A DNA stretch of 8,772 nucleotides from Bacteroides sp. (GCA_030152865.1 JASLIW010000133.1:1-8772); one strand, 5' to 3'; positions 1 to 7,183 are shown, numbered from the stretch's first letter. A program made the numbers and translations. Notes: generated by a model not told the origin, from the sequence alone.

Positions 1-1395
1 GGTGAACCCAATTTACATAAAAGTGCTACAATCGTACCTGCAAAGACATTTAATGATCTTACCACCGATAGGTTTAAGCCTATATTTATAGGTTTTATGA
101 GTTTTACAGTACAGGGACGTGCTGAGTCCGCCTGGAACCAAGTATTTTGTAAAAAGCAGATTCTTTTATCCGCAGGTATAGACGTGAAAGGTAAGGAAGC
201 AAATACTTATGTCTTAAACCCCAATTCTCCAGTAGGTGTACTTATTCCTATTAGAGATGACATGAAAATGATTGATACCTCTATTAAGGAAAATCATGTG
301 TTGTATAAGGATAAAAATATAAAAGTTCCTGCATTGGGTGCCTATAGCCTAGAACCTGAGTTGTTGTGGACGGATTTTCCTCAAGAACACAAGCCTTTTT
401 ATGGTACATATGAAGATATTCGTCAGCCATCTTTAATATTTGATGACGATGATTTTATTCGCTTTGTTGGTATTGTAGAGTATAATAAAATGAAATACCT
501 TCTTGTTGTGCCTAGTCGAAAAGGAGGAAAGAAAGGAAATGCTCTTGTTGGGGTAAGAGGAAATAACAAGATACTAAGGACTTGGCATATTTGGGTTTCA
601 GATTTAAGCTATGAAGGAGAGTATTTGAGAAGTCTCTTCCTACCTAGTTCCAGCGGTAATAAATCAGGTCCATGGTTAGATAGAGATTTGGGTGCAACAC
701 GTGGAAGTATTCCAAGGAGTATAGATGAGTTACAAGAAACAATAGGGCTATATTATCAAATGGGCAGAAAAGATCCATTCCCCTCATCATTTCCAAACGC
801 TACCTATAAGAGAAGTCTTTATAAGCCCGATGAAGCAGAGGTTCCTGCTAATGGTACTAATAGGGTTAATCCACCTGCTAAATTGGGGATAATGCCACTT
901 AATGTTGCTGTGAAATCTTCGCAGGCGTCATCTTATAGCGATGCATTATCTAACCCAACTACTTTTTATTATCCAAGCAAAGAGGCTTGGACGAATACAG
1001 ATGTATCTAATTGTTGGTATACTGATCCAAAAAATGGGTGGAAGTCTGTTTTTGATCCCTGCCCTGCGGGTTATAGAGTGCCTTCACCAGACACCTCAGC
1101 CTCTTTTTCAATTGGTAGTGGTGGGTGGAAAAGCATTTCGGTAGGCCTGGATTATGCAGGAAGTACGGATAGCAATGGCAATTTTTACCCTATTACTGGC
1201 TTTATACAGACTTCTGTTGCTTCGCCAAAAGAAGGCTTTCGATGGGGATCAAATATTAGATCAGTGGGTTTATGGAAAACTAAAAAAGCTGACTCCTTTA
1301 AACTATCCTCTGATGGAGGAATGGTTCAAGAAACTGATGAATCTTTTAAGTCAGGAAAAGCTATCAGATGTGTTAGAGTTGGTAGTAAAAGTTAA
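1..1395 (+). CDS. C-terminal part of a fimbria-associated or surface protein with a FISUMP-like C-terminal domain (5' truncated by window edge)
   Basis: The reading frame is open from base 1 to the TAA at 1393-1395. The Met at 97 is therefore probably internal, and 464 residues of a longer protein are visible. Two recognisable parts follow each other. Bases about 280-780 encode a stretch with the motifs GNALVGVRG, WHIWVSD, WLDRDLGAT and GLYYQMGRKDPFP. This pattern is common in large Bacteroidales lipoproteins found near fimbrillin genes, often annotated DUF4906 or fimbrial tip proteins. Bases about 940-1380 encode DPCPAGYRVPSP, a Gly/Trp-rich middle and a final AIRCVRVG, which is the signature order of the FISUMP (Fibrobacter succinogenes major paralogous) domain. 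By inference it is an exposed adhesin-like or tip component of a neighbouring fimbrial locus to the left. The N-terminus and signal peptide lie outside the window, so the full architecture is unknown. A terminator hairpin follows 9 nt after the stop. No function has been shown for this exact module. Confidence 0.72.
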   Translation, partial: GEPNLHKSATIVPAKTFNDLTTDRFKPIFIGFMSFTVQGRAESAWNQVFCKKQILLSAGIDVKGKEANTYVLNPNSPVGVLIPIRDDMKMIDTSIKENHVLYKDKNIKVPALGAYSLEPELLWTDFPQEHKPFYGTYEDIRQPSLIFDDDDFIRFVGIVEYNKMKYLLVVPSRKGGKKGNALVGVRGNNKILRTWHIWVSDLSYEGEYLRSLFLPSSSGNKSGPWLDRDLGATRGSIPRSIDELQETIGLYYQMGRKDPFPSSFPNATYKRSLYKPDEAEVPANGTNRVNPPAKLGIMPLNVAVKSSQASSYSDALSNPTTFYYPSKEAWTNTDVSNCWYTDPKNGWKSVFDPCPAGYRVPSPDTSASFSIGSGGWKSISVGLDYAGSTDSNGNFYPITGFIQTSVASPKEGFRWGSNIRSVGLWKTKKADSFKLSSDGGMVQETDESFKSGKAIRCVRVGSKS

Positions 1396-1404
1396 ACGTT
1401 TATT

Positions 1405-1437
1405 AATGCCACTACTCTCTAAGTAGTGGCATTTTAT
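1405..1437 (+). terminator. Rho-independent terminator after the FISUMP-domain gene
   Basis: A perfect 11-bp inverted repeat is seen: AATGCCACTAC (1405-1415) and GTAGTGGCATT (1423-1433), with a 7-nt loop. A short T-rich tail (TTTTATA) follows. It starts 9 nt after the stop codon of the upstream gene and separates that transcript from the regulator genes. The U-tract is short, so some read-through is possible. Confidence 0.8.
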
Positions 1438-1541
1438 AGAAGTTTTAAAAGCTGTGGTTTTAGAAAACAGCATAATTTAATATAAACTCTTATATTTTTA
1501 CTGTTTATGAGCAATAATTATGTAATCCATGTTTTATTAAT

Positions 1542-1555
1542 TAAATTTGTACAAA
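1542..1555 (+). promoter_or_regulatory. Candidate -7 element overlapping a 10-bp palindrome
   Basis: TAAATTTG at 1542-1549 matches the Bacteroidetes -7 consensus TAnnTTTG exactly. Its last four bases are part of the perfect palindrome TTTGTACAAA (1546-1555). I found no TTTG-type -33 element at the expected 19-21 nt upstream, so promoter activity is uncertain. If used, transcription would start near 1556 and leave a leader of roughly 155 nt. The palindrome is well placed for an operator, possibly autoregulatory, but this is inference from position. Confidence 0.35.
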
Positions 1556-1581
1556 CACGCTACAACTAAGTTGTTTGATAG

Positions 1582-1614
1582 TTTGTTTTGACTTTTAGTT
1601 TATTGATAAATGTG
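1582..1614 (+). promoter_or_regulatory. Alternative candidate promoter for the regulator operon
   Basis: TTTG at 1582-1585 is followed after 21 nt by TAAATGTG at 1607-1614, which matches TAnnTTTG at seven of eight positions. The spacing suits a Bacteroidetes -33/-7 promoter. In such A/T-rich sequence a chance match is likely, so this is only a candidate beside the one at 1542. Confidence 0.3.
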
Positions 1615-1713
1615 TTTTACTTAGTGTTTGAGGTATATTCTCATTTCATCTTATAAGCTAGATATCTTTTGTGAATACTGCAAAGTTAGCATACCAACAA
1701 AATTTAAAAGACA

Positions 1714-2712
1714 ATGGCACAGACCAATTCTAAGGAACTAGATGTACATGATCAAATTATCAATAAGATAGCGGAATCTATTCCTATCGATAAAAATAAA
1801 GTAAAGTATCTGTCAGACCTATTACAGATTAGTAGTAAGTCGGCCTATCGTAGATTAGCTGGTACGACTAAGTTTTCTTTAGAGGAAGCATCTATTATTG
1901 CTTCAAGTTTGGGTTTTTCACTTGATAGCTTAATAGGTCATTTACCCAAGCAAAATGCTCTTTTTGAGTTAGATGATTTAGATAATGCCAGTGCTGATAT
2001 CTGTAAGACAAAAATGGAGCAATACACACAAATATTTGGTAGTGAAGCCGATATATCCGAAACGGAATATATGCTTGCTACTAATAGTCTTCCTATAGGT
2101 ATTTGTGTTAAATCCAAGGTGATTTATCAATTCACCTTATATAAATGGCTGTATTGGACAGGCAAGATCAAACCGTCTGTAGGTTTTGATCAAATGCATC
2201 TAACCGAAGATTTAATTGAAATACAAGAACAATACAACAAGGCCTATTCTTCTTGTAAGCGAGGAACACTCATTTTTGATGAGTTTTTGTACCACTCCAT
2301 AGTAGCAGAAGTAGAGTTTTTTTATGCCCGTGGTTTGCTGAGCGAGCAAGAAAAATCACTACTTTGTCAAGAGCTTCATGCATCTATTGATGAACTCGAA
2401 AATGCAGCAACTTATGGCTATTACGAAGATGATACAGTGCCTCTAGATATCTATATTTCAGAGCTTAAGCTCGATACTACTTATCTATATGTGCAATTAA
2501 GAAATAAGCCCGCGGCCTATTTTTCTGGTTATTCCATCAATTTATTTAAGACCTTAGATGAGGATATTTGTCAGATTCAAGAAAACTGGTTAAAATCTCT
2601 AAAGAGATACTCTTCGGCTATTACTCAAGCCAACGAAATTTACAGATATTCTTTCTTTAACAAGCAGCGAAAGATAGTAGATACCTTATGTAGTAATTGC
2701 ACAGAAAATTAG
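1714..2712 (+). CDS. HTH transcriptional regulator of a Bacteroidales orphan family (first of a tandem pair)
   Basis: This is a 332-residue cytoplasmic protein with no signal peptide or membrane segment. Residues about 30-75 form a helix-turn-helix domain: a helix around LSDLLQIS, the recognition-helix segment SSKSAYRRLAG, then FSLEEASIIASSLGFSLDSLIG. This matches the N-terminal DNA-binding domain of a family widespread in Bacteroidales. The remaining 250 or so residues look mainly helical. They contain the landmarks FTLYKWLYW, FFYARGLLSEQEKSLL, a Tyr/Asp-rich strand-like region and WLKSLKRYS near the end. I recognise no catalytic or phosphoacceptor motif, so the C-terminal part may be a sensing or oligomerisation module. 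The start is fixed by an in-frame TAA nine bases upstream. The second regulator follows 16 nt after the stop. The targets are unknown; the convergent fimbrial operon or the upstream surface-protein locus are the natural candidates. Confidence 0.78.
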   Translation: MAQTNSKELDVHDQIINKIAESIPIDKNKVKYLSDLLQISSKSAYRRLAGTTKFSLEEASIIASSLGFSLDSLIGHLPKQNALFELDDLDNASADICKTKMEQYTQIFGSEADISETEYMLATNSLPIGICVKSKVIYQFTLYKWLYWTGKIKPSVGFDQMHLTEDLIEIQEQYNKAYSSCKRGTLIFDEFLYHSIVAEVEFFYARGLLSEQEKSLLCQELHASIDELENAATYGYYEDDTVPLDIYISELKLDTTYLYVQLRNKPAAYFSGYSINLFKTLDEDICQIQENWLKSLKRYSSAITQANEIYRYSFFNKQRKIVDTLCSNCTEN

Positions 2713-2728
2713 TTGAATAAATAATATT

Positions 2729-3700
2729 ATGGAACAGCAACACGCAAAGTTTGTAAAAGCACTAAATGAAAAGATACCTAAGGAGATCACACCTAGCCTC
2801 TATATCACTGATGTACTAGAGATTAGTTATGATGCTGCGCTTCGTAGATTAAATGGCAAGGTTAACTTCACCTTAGATGAGATTGCATTGCTTGCCAAAA
2901 AGCTAAATATTTCATTAGATGATCTGATAGGGGTACAAGTTGATCATAAAGCCTCATTCAAGCTTCACTTGTTGGCCCAAAATGAGTTAGCCCAAATCTA
3001 CAATAATAAGATTAGGGATATTACCGCTGAGATGCAGCGCACTCGGACTGAAGCAGGGCATATAAAGGCTAGTATGGCTATCAATAAGTTGAGTTATAGC
3101 TTTGTACTCCCTTTTCCTACACTTTCTAAGTTCTTTCTATATCGGTGGACACATCAGATGGGAGCTATTAAGGGATCTACACCTATGGCTCTCTTAACTA
3201 TCCCAGATAATATTATTGAGACTCAAAAGGCTTATATTAAAGAAGCCAATCAAATAGATGAAGTTTCCATTATCCTTGATCGTAACATCTTTAAATTTAC
3301 ACTCTATAATATCAAGCATTTTTATAAGATTGGCTTGCTTTCAGACCACGAGTGTGAGTTATTGAAGAAAGACTTATTGGGTATAATTGATACTATTGCA
3401 AGGAATGCAAGTAGGGGTAAGACTGAGAGTGGTACAAGGTATAACCTCTACCTGTCGTCTATAGATATTGATGCCTCCTTGACCTATTTTGAGTCTGACT
3501 TATCACATACAAGCCAGTTCTCAGTATATACAATATATACACTTGATTCGAAGGAAAAGCTGATCAATGAACACCAGAAAGAGTGGTTAGAGTCACTAAA
3601 AAGATTCTCCATCAAAATATCTGAGTGTGAGGAGTATGTAAGAGCAATCTACCTTGATGAGCAGCGTGAGTTTATCCGTAATTTTTTTGATAATAACTAA
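2729..3700 (+). CDS. HTH transcriptional regulator, paralog of the preceding gene
   Basis: This 323-residue protein has the same layout as its upstream neighbour. An N-terminal helix-turn-helix domain spans residues about 25-68 (ITDVLEISYDAALRRLNG, then FTLDEIALLAKKLNISLDDLIG), followed by a long, mainly helical C-terminal region. Shared landmarks are (F/Y)xLY(K/R)W, (F/H)FYxxGLLSxxE, an ID...NA..G stretch and Wx-SLKR(F/Y)S, so the two genes are clearly a diverged tandem duplication. The recognition helices differ (SSKSAYRRLAG against SYDAALRRLNG), which suggests different or only partly overlapping operator preferences. The start is fixed by an in-frame TGA at 2714-2716, and the 16-nt gap implies one transcript for both. 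The operon ends at the terminator at 3748-3799. It shows no signal peptide and no enzymatic motif. Its role as a regulator is inferred from the fold; the regulated genes are not known. Confidence 0.78.
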   Translation: MEQQHAKFVKALNEKIPKEITPSLYITDVLEISYDAALRRLNGKVNFTLDEIALLAKKLNISLDDLIGVQVDHKASFKLHLLAQNELAQIYNNKIRDITAEMQRTRTEAGHIKASMAINKLSYSFVLPFPTLSKFFLYRWTHQMGAIKGSTPMALLTIPDNIIETQKAYIKEANQIDEVSIILDRNIFKFTLYNIKHFYKIGLLSDHECELLKKDLLGIIDTIARNASRGKTESGTRYNLYLSSIDIDASLTYFESDLSHTSQFSVYTIYTLDSKEKLINEHQKEWLESLKRFSIKISECEEYVRAIYLDEQREFIRNFFDNN

Positions 3701-3747
3701 GATTATTAAATTTCAACTAGCTCTATCCATAGGATTTTAGAGGTAGG

Positions 3748-3799
3748 AGTCTAATAGCTATGCGGCGATAAAGTGTTCGTATTCTATTAGACTTTTTTT
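3748..3799 (+). terminator. Rho-independent terminator of the regulator operon, overlapping the end of the convergent gene
   Basis: The arms AGTCTAATAG (3748-3757) and CTATTAGACT (3784-3793) pair perfectly over 10 bp, with a long 26-nt loop. The right arm runs into seven T residues (3793-3799) on the plus strand. No T run follows on the minus strand, so it acts in the plus direction only. The stop codon of the minus-strand gene (3787-3789) lies inside the right arm, and its last Lys codons supply the T tract. Confidence 0.75.
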
Positions 3800-4929
3800 A
3801 TGGAAATGTAGCAGCTATTGGCCGTTTGTCTTGTAGTGGTTTTATTAAAAGCCTCCTGAGGAGTATCTGCCCCCTTACCATAGATATGCGTGATATTGAG
3901 AATGTATCGATAGCCTCGCAAGGCGGCTTGCGTTTTCTCTTCTCCCTCGTTTATGACATCTGCTCTAAAATAGCGCACTACACCCTCACCATAGCTTGGA
4001 TGTAAAAAACCGAGCACGATGGTCAGCGTGGAGTGTATATCCGCTATTCTCCCTCCATAACTATCTGTTAGATAAATCTCTTTTTTAAAAGGGCTATCTT
4101 CTTGTGGATTGGGGAGTATGTAATCAATAGGAGGATTATAAGAAGAAGCAGGTATCTCACCCTCAGGGTAAGCAATAGATGGAGCAAAAGGCTCATTATT
4201 GGCATCAAGGTTTTCTGTAAAGGGGGCTACCAAACCCTCATTCATACTTTTGAAGATATGTACCCGAGCCAACTTCAGATTACCTGGTTCGTTGGGGTAG
4301 TTTGGATCGACAGGGGAGTGAGTTTCTCTTCCAGCCTCATCTACATTGAAGTTAAATCCTATATCTACACGTGCCAAAGCACGTAAAAGCTTGATTTGCT
4401 CCAAGTCCGTAGAGCTACGACTGGTTTGAATAGTGGTTTCACCCCACATAGGGATGCTCTCCATAACAGAGGGATGCCAAGTATAGTCGCCCTTATCACT
4501 AACTGAGGCATCAAAGCGAAGCTGCTTAAGCAGGGTGTTTTTGGGCTTACCAATCCACTCCTCTAGTGATCTTTCAAGGCTGTAGTTGGCTAGTACTACT
4601 ACTCGATAAGGCTCGGTAGCTTGTGATTCTTTTAGCTTTACTGCTACTGTATAGCTTCCAGTAGCAGGCTTAGCCTCTTCAAGGCTTGCCTCTGCCTGAT
4701 AAGCAAATAACTCTTCACCGCCCTTAAACTCAAAAACCAAGGCCATAACTTGCTCTACATAAGTTTCAAAGTCAGTAGCAGATCTGCTTATGCTGTTGGC
4801 CTGTGTGACGCAGTTTAGATAAAGAGTAGATTGCGCAGCACGCCTTGGCTCAGTCTCTTTTTCGCAGGCCGTTAGCAAGATTAGCAGTGCAAGTGTTCTC
4901 AAAATATCGATCCCCTTGAGTGTCTTCAT
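3787..4929 (-). CDS. Mfa3/FimC-like accessory or tip fimbrillin, lipoprotein precursor
   Basis: This is a 380-residue lipoprotein precursor with a hydrophobic signal and a good lipobox LLTAC, with Cys22 as lipid attachment site, followed by the acidic CEKETE. The motifs YRVVVLANYS, IPMWGET, IKLLRALARVDIGF and VHIFKSMN, plus the C-terminal YRYILNITHIYGKGADTPQEAF, are characteristic of minor or tip fimbrillins in Bacteroidales (FimC/FimE, Mfa3/Mfa4 type). Arg49 (ISR-SAT) lies just after a first beta-strand-like segment, at the place where Arg-specific cleavage matures P. gingivalis fimbrillins. The gene is last in the operon, 12 nt after the 433-aa stalk-like gene, with the start fixed by an in-frame TAA six bases upstream. 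Its position and motifs suggest an accessory subunit at or near the fimbrial tip. The exact counterpart in the P. gingivalis mfa or fim operon cannot be assigned from sequence alone. Its stop lies within the terminator of the convergent regulator operon. Confidence 0.72.
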   Translation of the reverse strand: MKTLKGIDILRTLALLILLTACEKETEPRRAAQSTLYLNCVTQANSISRSATDFETYVEQVMALVFEFKGGEELFAYQAEASLEEAKPATGSYTVAVKLKESQATEPYRVVVLANYSLERSLEEWIGKPKNTLLKQLRFDASVSDKGDYTWHPSVMESIPMWGETTIQTSRSSTDLEQIKLLRALARVDIGFNFNVDEAGRETHSPVDPNYPNEPGNLKLARVHIFKSMNEGLVAPFTENLDANNEPFAPSIAYPEGEIPASSYNPPIDYILPNPQEDSPFKKEIYLTDSYGGRIADIHSTLTIVLGFLHPSYGEGVVRYFRADVINEGEEKTQAALRGYRYILNITHIYGKGADTPQEAFNKTTTRQTANSCYISIKKV

Positions 4930-4941
4930 TTTTTAGTTCTT

Positions 4942-6243
4942 TTACTGTACATGCGGAATGTATTCTTTGACAATCCATCCTTTTACTTTTGTGTTGGTTC
5001 CAAAACCAGCTTCTTGGGAGGGCTCTTTGTGTCCGTATCCGTGCAGATTGGGCTTATACAGATCCTCGTCTGTAAACACTCCATCTCCGTTCCAGTCAAT
5101 CTGTCCTAAATCTATTTGATAAATCTTAGCTGCTTGATACCTACCCTGATCTACTATTTCAGTGCCACTCGCCTCTGTTCGGTAGTTCACCAGGTTAAAA
5201 AAACCATTCGAGGCCTCAGCCCCTATTTGCTGAAACTGTGGCTGTATGGTTTCTTTTAGATTAGCCTGATCCAATGGTAGAATGTTCTCCTCTTGCTCAC
5301 TAGTAGCGAAGAGTACAAACTTTCTATGGGGCTCATACACCTCATAGAGCAGGAATATAGAGTCAGGATCAGTATCTTCGGGCAAGTCGGCTTCTGCTGT
5401 AGCTACCGCTTTTAGTACATAGTAAGGTGTTGGATTTTGCTCGTCAGGAGTATAATCCTTTTTTAAAGGATTTCCATCGTCGTCCAAAACATAGGTATAC
5501 CCCTTGCCACGCAGACGAATAGAGATACCATGCGGATCGCCCCCAAAGAGGTGAAAAGCCTGTACTTTCTCATTGTTTGCGAGCCAGCTATATTGTTCGG
5601 CTGTTAGATTTTGCCACAAGGGGCCTGGATTGCTCACCTTAGGTTGAAACACAAAAGAGTCCCCATAGGTAGTACGATAGCTTAAGGGTGTTATCACTTC
5701 TACCTGGAGTGAGGCTATGTAGAAGGGGTCATACTTGATTTGGCCACTAATCTCTACCCGTGAATAGATAGGGGCTAAGCTCACTGCAGCCTTGTAATGA
5801 TTAGGGGTATTGGCCTGTACAGCCGCTCTACCTTGATATATAGCACCAGATAAGCCAGCTTGTGAGCTTGAGGCTTGTATCGACTCAATGCTTAGTGCAT
5901 CTAAATCTTGATCTGTTGCATTGGCAACAAGCTCTACCCACTCTGTACCCTTGAGTTGCACATTGGGTATCGTAAAGCGTAGGGGAAGCTCCTCCTCTCC
6001 ACTTAGCTCAAATACTTTGCGTTCCAGCACCTGCTGATTGGCATCTAAGATAGATACGCTAACAGTAGAGAGTGTAGGGCTGAGCTTGTCCACCGCAGCG
6101 TCCCAGGCTCTAGTTTGAGAAAGCTTCAGCACAATGTCCAAATCTGCTGGCTCTGAAGCAGCAGGTAGGGTATCTAAGGACTTAGTACAAGCCGTTAGAA
6201 CAAAGAGTAGAAGCAGTAGGGATGCAAAATGAAAGCGGTTCAT
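4942..6243 (-). CDS. Second Mfa1-type fimbrillin (stalk-like paralog), lipoprotein precursor
   Basis: This 433-residue precursor has a signal peptide with a perfect lipobox (VLTAC, Cys19). It is a clear paralog of the first gene of the operon. Both share RVEI.G.(I/V)KY, a V(I/D)VITP.(S/E)Y...YGD segment, NHLFAGD/FHLFGGD, GFF.(L/F)VN(Y/F) and the C-terminal block KIYQI(D/N)L.QIDWNG(D/N)G.F.DEDLY.P. Arg45 (SQTR-AWD) follows a predicted first strand at the usual maturation position. The loop DWNGDGVFTDED (residues 383-394) resembles an EF-hand or dockerin calcium loop. The C-terminus ends WIVKEYIPHVQ, unlike the TPGIE tail of the major subunit and the anchor. An in-frame TAG 15 bases upstream supports this start. 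It lies 33 nt after the anchor gene and 12 nt before the tip-like gene. It may be a second stalk component, an adaptor between stalk and tip, or an alternative major subunit. Confidence 0.8.
   Translation of the reverse strand: MNRFHFASLLLLLFVLTACTKSLDTLPAASEPADLDIVLKLSQTRAWDAAVDKLSPTLSTVSVSILDANQQVLERKVFELSGEEELPLRFTIPNVQLKGTEWVELVANATDQDLDALSIESIQASSSQAGLSGAIYQGRAAVQANTPNHYKAAVSLAPIYSRVEISGQIKYDPFYIASLQVEVITPLSYRTTYGDSFVFQPKVSNPGPLWQNLTAEQYSWLANNEKVQAFHLFGGDPHGISIRLRGKGYTYVLDDDGNPLKKDYTPDEQNPTPYYVLKAVATAEADLPEDTDPDSIFLLYEVYEPHRKFVLFATSEQEENILPLDQANLKETIQPQFQQIGAEASNGFFNLVNYRTEASGTEIVDQGRYQAAKIYQIDLGQIDWNGDGVFTDEDLYKPNLHGYGHKEPSQEAGFGTNTKVKGWIVKEYIPHVQ
5062..5097 (-). other. EF-hand-like loop coding segment in the 433-aa fimbrillin
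   Basis: Residues 383-394 read DWNGDGVFTDED. Asp or Asn occupy loop positions 1, 3, 5 and 12 (D, N, D, D) with Gly at 6, as in EF-hand and dockerin calcium loops. Calcium binding is inferred from the pattern only. The equivalent loop in the 429-aa paralog lies the same 51 residues from the C-terminus. Confidence 0.4.
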
Positions 6244-6276
6244 CTGTTTTCTTTTCTAGGGTGTGGATTAACTAAT

Positions 6277-7152
6277 TTATTCAATACCAGGTGTACTGGG
6301 TTCCTTGTCCCAATCGGGAATGTTTATATTCACCTGAAGCTCATCGTAATCAATTTCAATGGGTATGACCACTTCTTGCTTATCCTCTATAGATAGAGGA
6401 GGGTCTTGACTGGCCAACAACTCATCCAACCTAAAAACCAGTGGCTTGCTCAGCTCTGAGTTTTGAAGGATAAAGGTAATGGGGCTGTCGTCCCTAAATC
6501 GGAACACGCTAAAAGCATAAAAGTAGCTCTCCTTCTCTGGGTGGTAATCTATCTCTGGATGATAGGTAGCATGGGCCTCAGGAATGAGCTGTTTATTCAT
6601 ATCGTACTGAGCAGGTATGTTTTGTACTTGGATACTTGGTTCTTGCTCCAAGCCATTTACAGAGATATTGAAATTAAAATGCGCTGACTCAAAAGTCAGT
6701 GGATAGCTATTTGTTTCTCCCAACTGAACATCCAACTCCTGCTGAGCATAATAGAGGCGATCACTAGCTTTGATGAGAGCTGAAGTGCCGTAGTTGCTAG
6801 GTTGTATGCGTCCTGTTGCAAACTCATCTAGTGCTACATATTGCGACTGTTCGCTGCGGTTGGCCCAAGCTACCAGTCTATACTCGCCTGGAGGAAGTGC
6901 AAGCTGCACTTGCTGTCTTTGAATAGCCGCTGGTGTTACAGCCTGCTTTGAAAGTAGTACACCCTCTTGATTATAAATCAAAAACTCCAAGGATTGAATG
7001 TGTTGCTGAAAGACATTTTCATCTCCATCGGCAAAATACTCAAAATAGAGCATGAGCTGTACATCGCACTGCCCTTTGCCGTGACGGGTACAAGCAGTGT
7101 TTAGTACAAAAAACAAGCAAGCAGTAAAAATAAGCTTATAAAAGGTTTTCAT
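6277..7152 (-). CDS. mfa2: Mfa2/FimB-family fimbrial anchor lipoprotein
   Basis: This 291-residue lipoprotein precursor belongs by pattern to the Mfa2/FimB anchor family (Pfam Mfa2). After the signal and Cys21 come CDVQLMLYFEY, LEFLIYNQEG, the conserved LPPGEYRLVAWAN, a DRLYYA segment and F(E)SAHFNFNISVNGL. The protein finishes with alternating strands, including IEIDYDELQVNINIPDW. In P. gingivalis, Mfa2 anchors the short fimbria to the outer membrane and limits its length. The lipobox here is imperfect: NTAC, with Asn at -3. There is no Arg at residues 31-60, so it lacks the maturation site seen in the three other subunits, consistent with a subunit that keeps its lipid. The extreme C-terminus, WDKEPSTPGIE, closely matches the tail of the major fimbrillin. 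The gene is second in the operon, as mfa2 is in P. gingivalis. A hairpin lies between it and the first gene. The symbol is given at family level. Confidence 0.82.
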   Translation of the reverse strand: MKTFYKLIFTACLFFVLNTACTRHGKGQCDVQLMLYFEYFADGDENVFQQHIQSLEFLIYNQEGVLLSKQAVTPAAIQRQQVQLALPPGEYRLVAWANRSEQSQYVALDEFATGRIQPSNYGTSALIKASDRLYYAQQELDVQLGETNSYPLTFESAHFNFNISVNGLEQEPSIQVQNIPAQYDMNKQLIPEAHATYHPEIDYHPEKESYFYAFSVFRFRDDSPITFILQNSELSKPLVFRLDELLASQDPPLSIEDKQEVVIPIEIDYDELQVNINIPDWDKEPSTPGIE

Positions 7153-7183
7153 AAAGTGTTTTGATGAATATAAGAGAGATGGA

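Larger units (their letters stand above)
1396..1713. other. A/T-rich intergenic region upstream of the regulator pair
   Basis: This 318-base stretch contains no convincing gene. It holds the terminator at 1405-1437, then A/T-rich sequence with candidate -7 elements at 1542-1549 and 1607-1614, the palindrome TTTGTACAAA at 1546-1555 and the small dyad ACAAC-TAA-GTTGT at 1562-1574. The last 25 bases before the regulator start are A-rich (AACAAAATTTAAAAGACA), as is common for Bacteroidetes translation starts. I see no RNA gene or mobile element. Confidence 0.6.

Noticed and set aside
941..1426. Open frames at 941-1144 and 1154-1426 on the plus strand
   Set aside because: Both lie in other frames within the FISUMP-domain gene, which has clear family motifs; the second also runs into the terminator. 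Neither has recognisable motifs.
1537..1544. TTAATTAA palindrome upstream of the regulators
   Set aside because: An 8-bp A/T-only palindrome is expected by chance in such A/T-rich sequence.
1437..1713. CRISPR array, tRNA or small RNA gene in the long intergenic region
   Set aside because: No regularly spaced repeats and no cloverleaf were found. The only dyads are short and fit operator-like elements.
4102..4553. Open frames at 4102-4386 (plus) and 4365-4553 (minus) inside the tip-like gene
   Set aside because: They overlap a well-supported fimbrillin gene, have no motif or start context of their own, and look like chance frames.
6463..6687. Plus-strand open frame with hydrophobic stretches inside the anchor gene
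   Set aside because: The apparent membrane-like segments are antisense to beta-strand codons of the Mfa2-type protein; there is no independent support.
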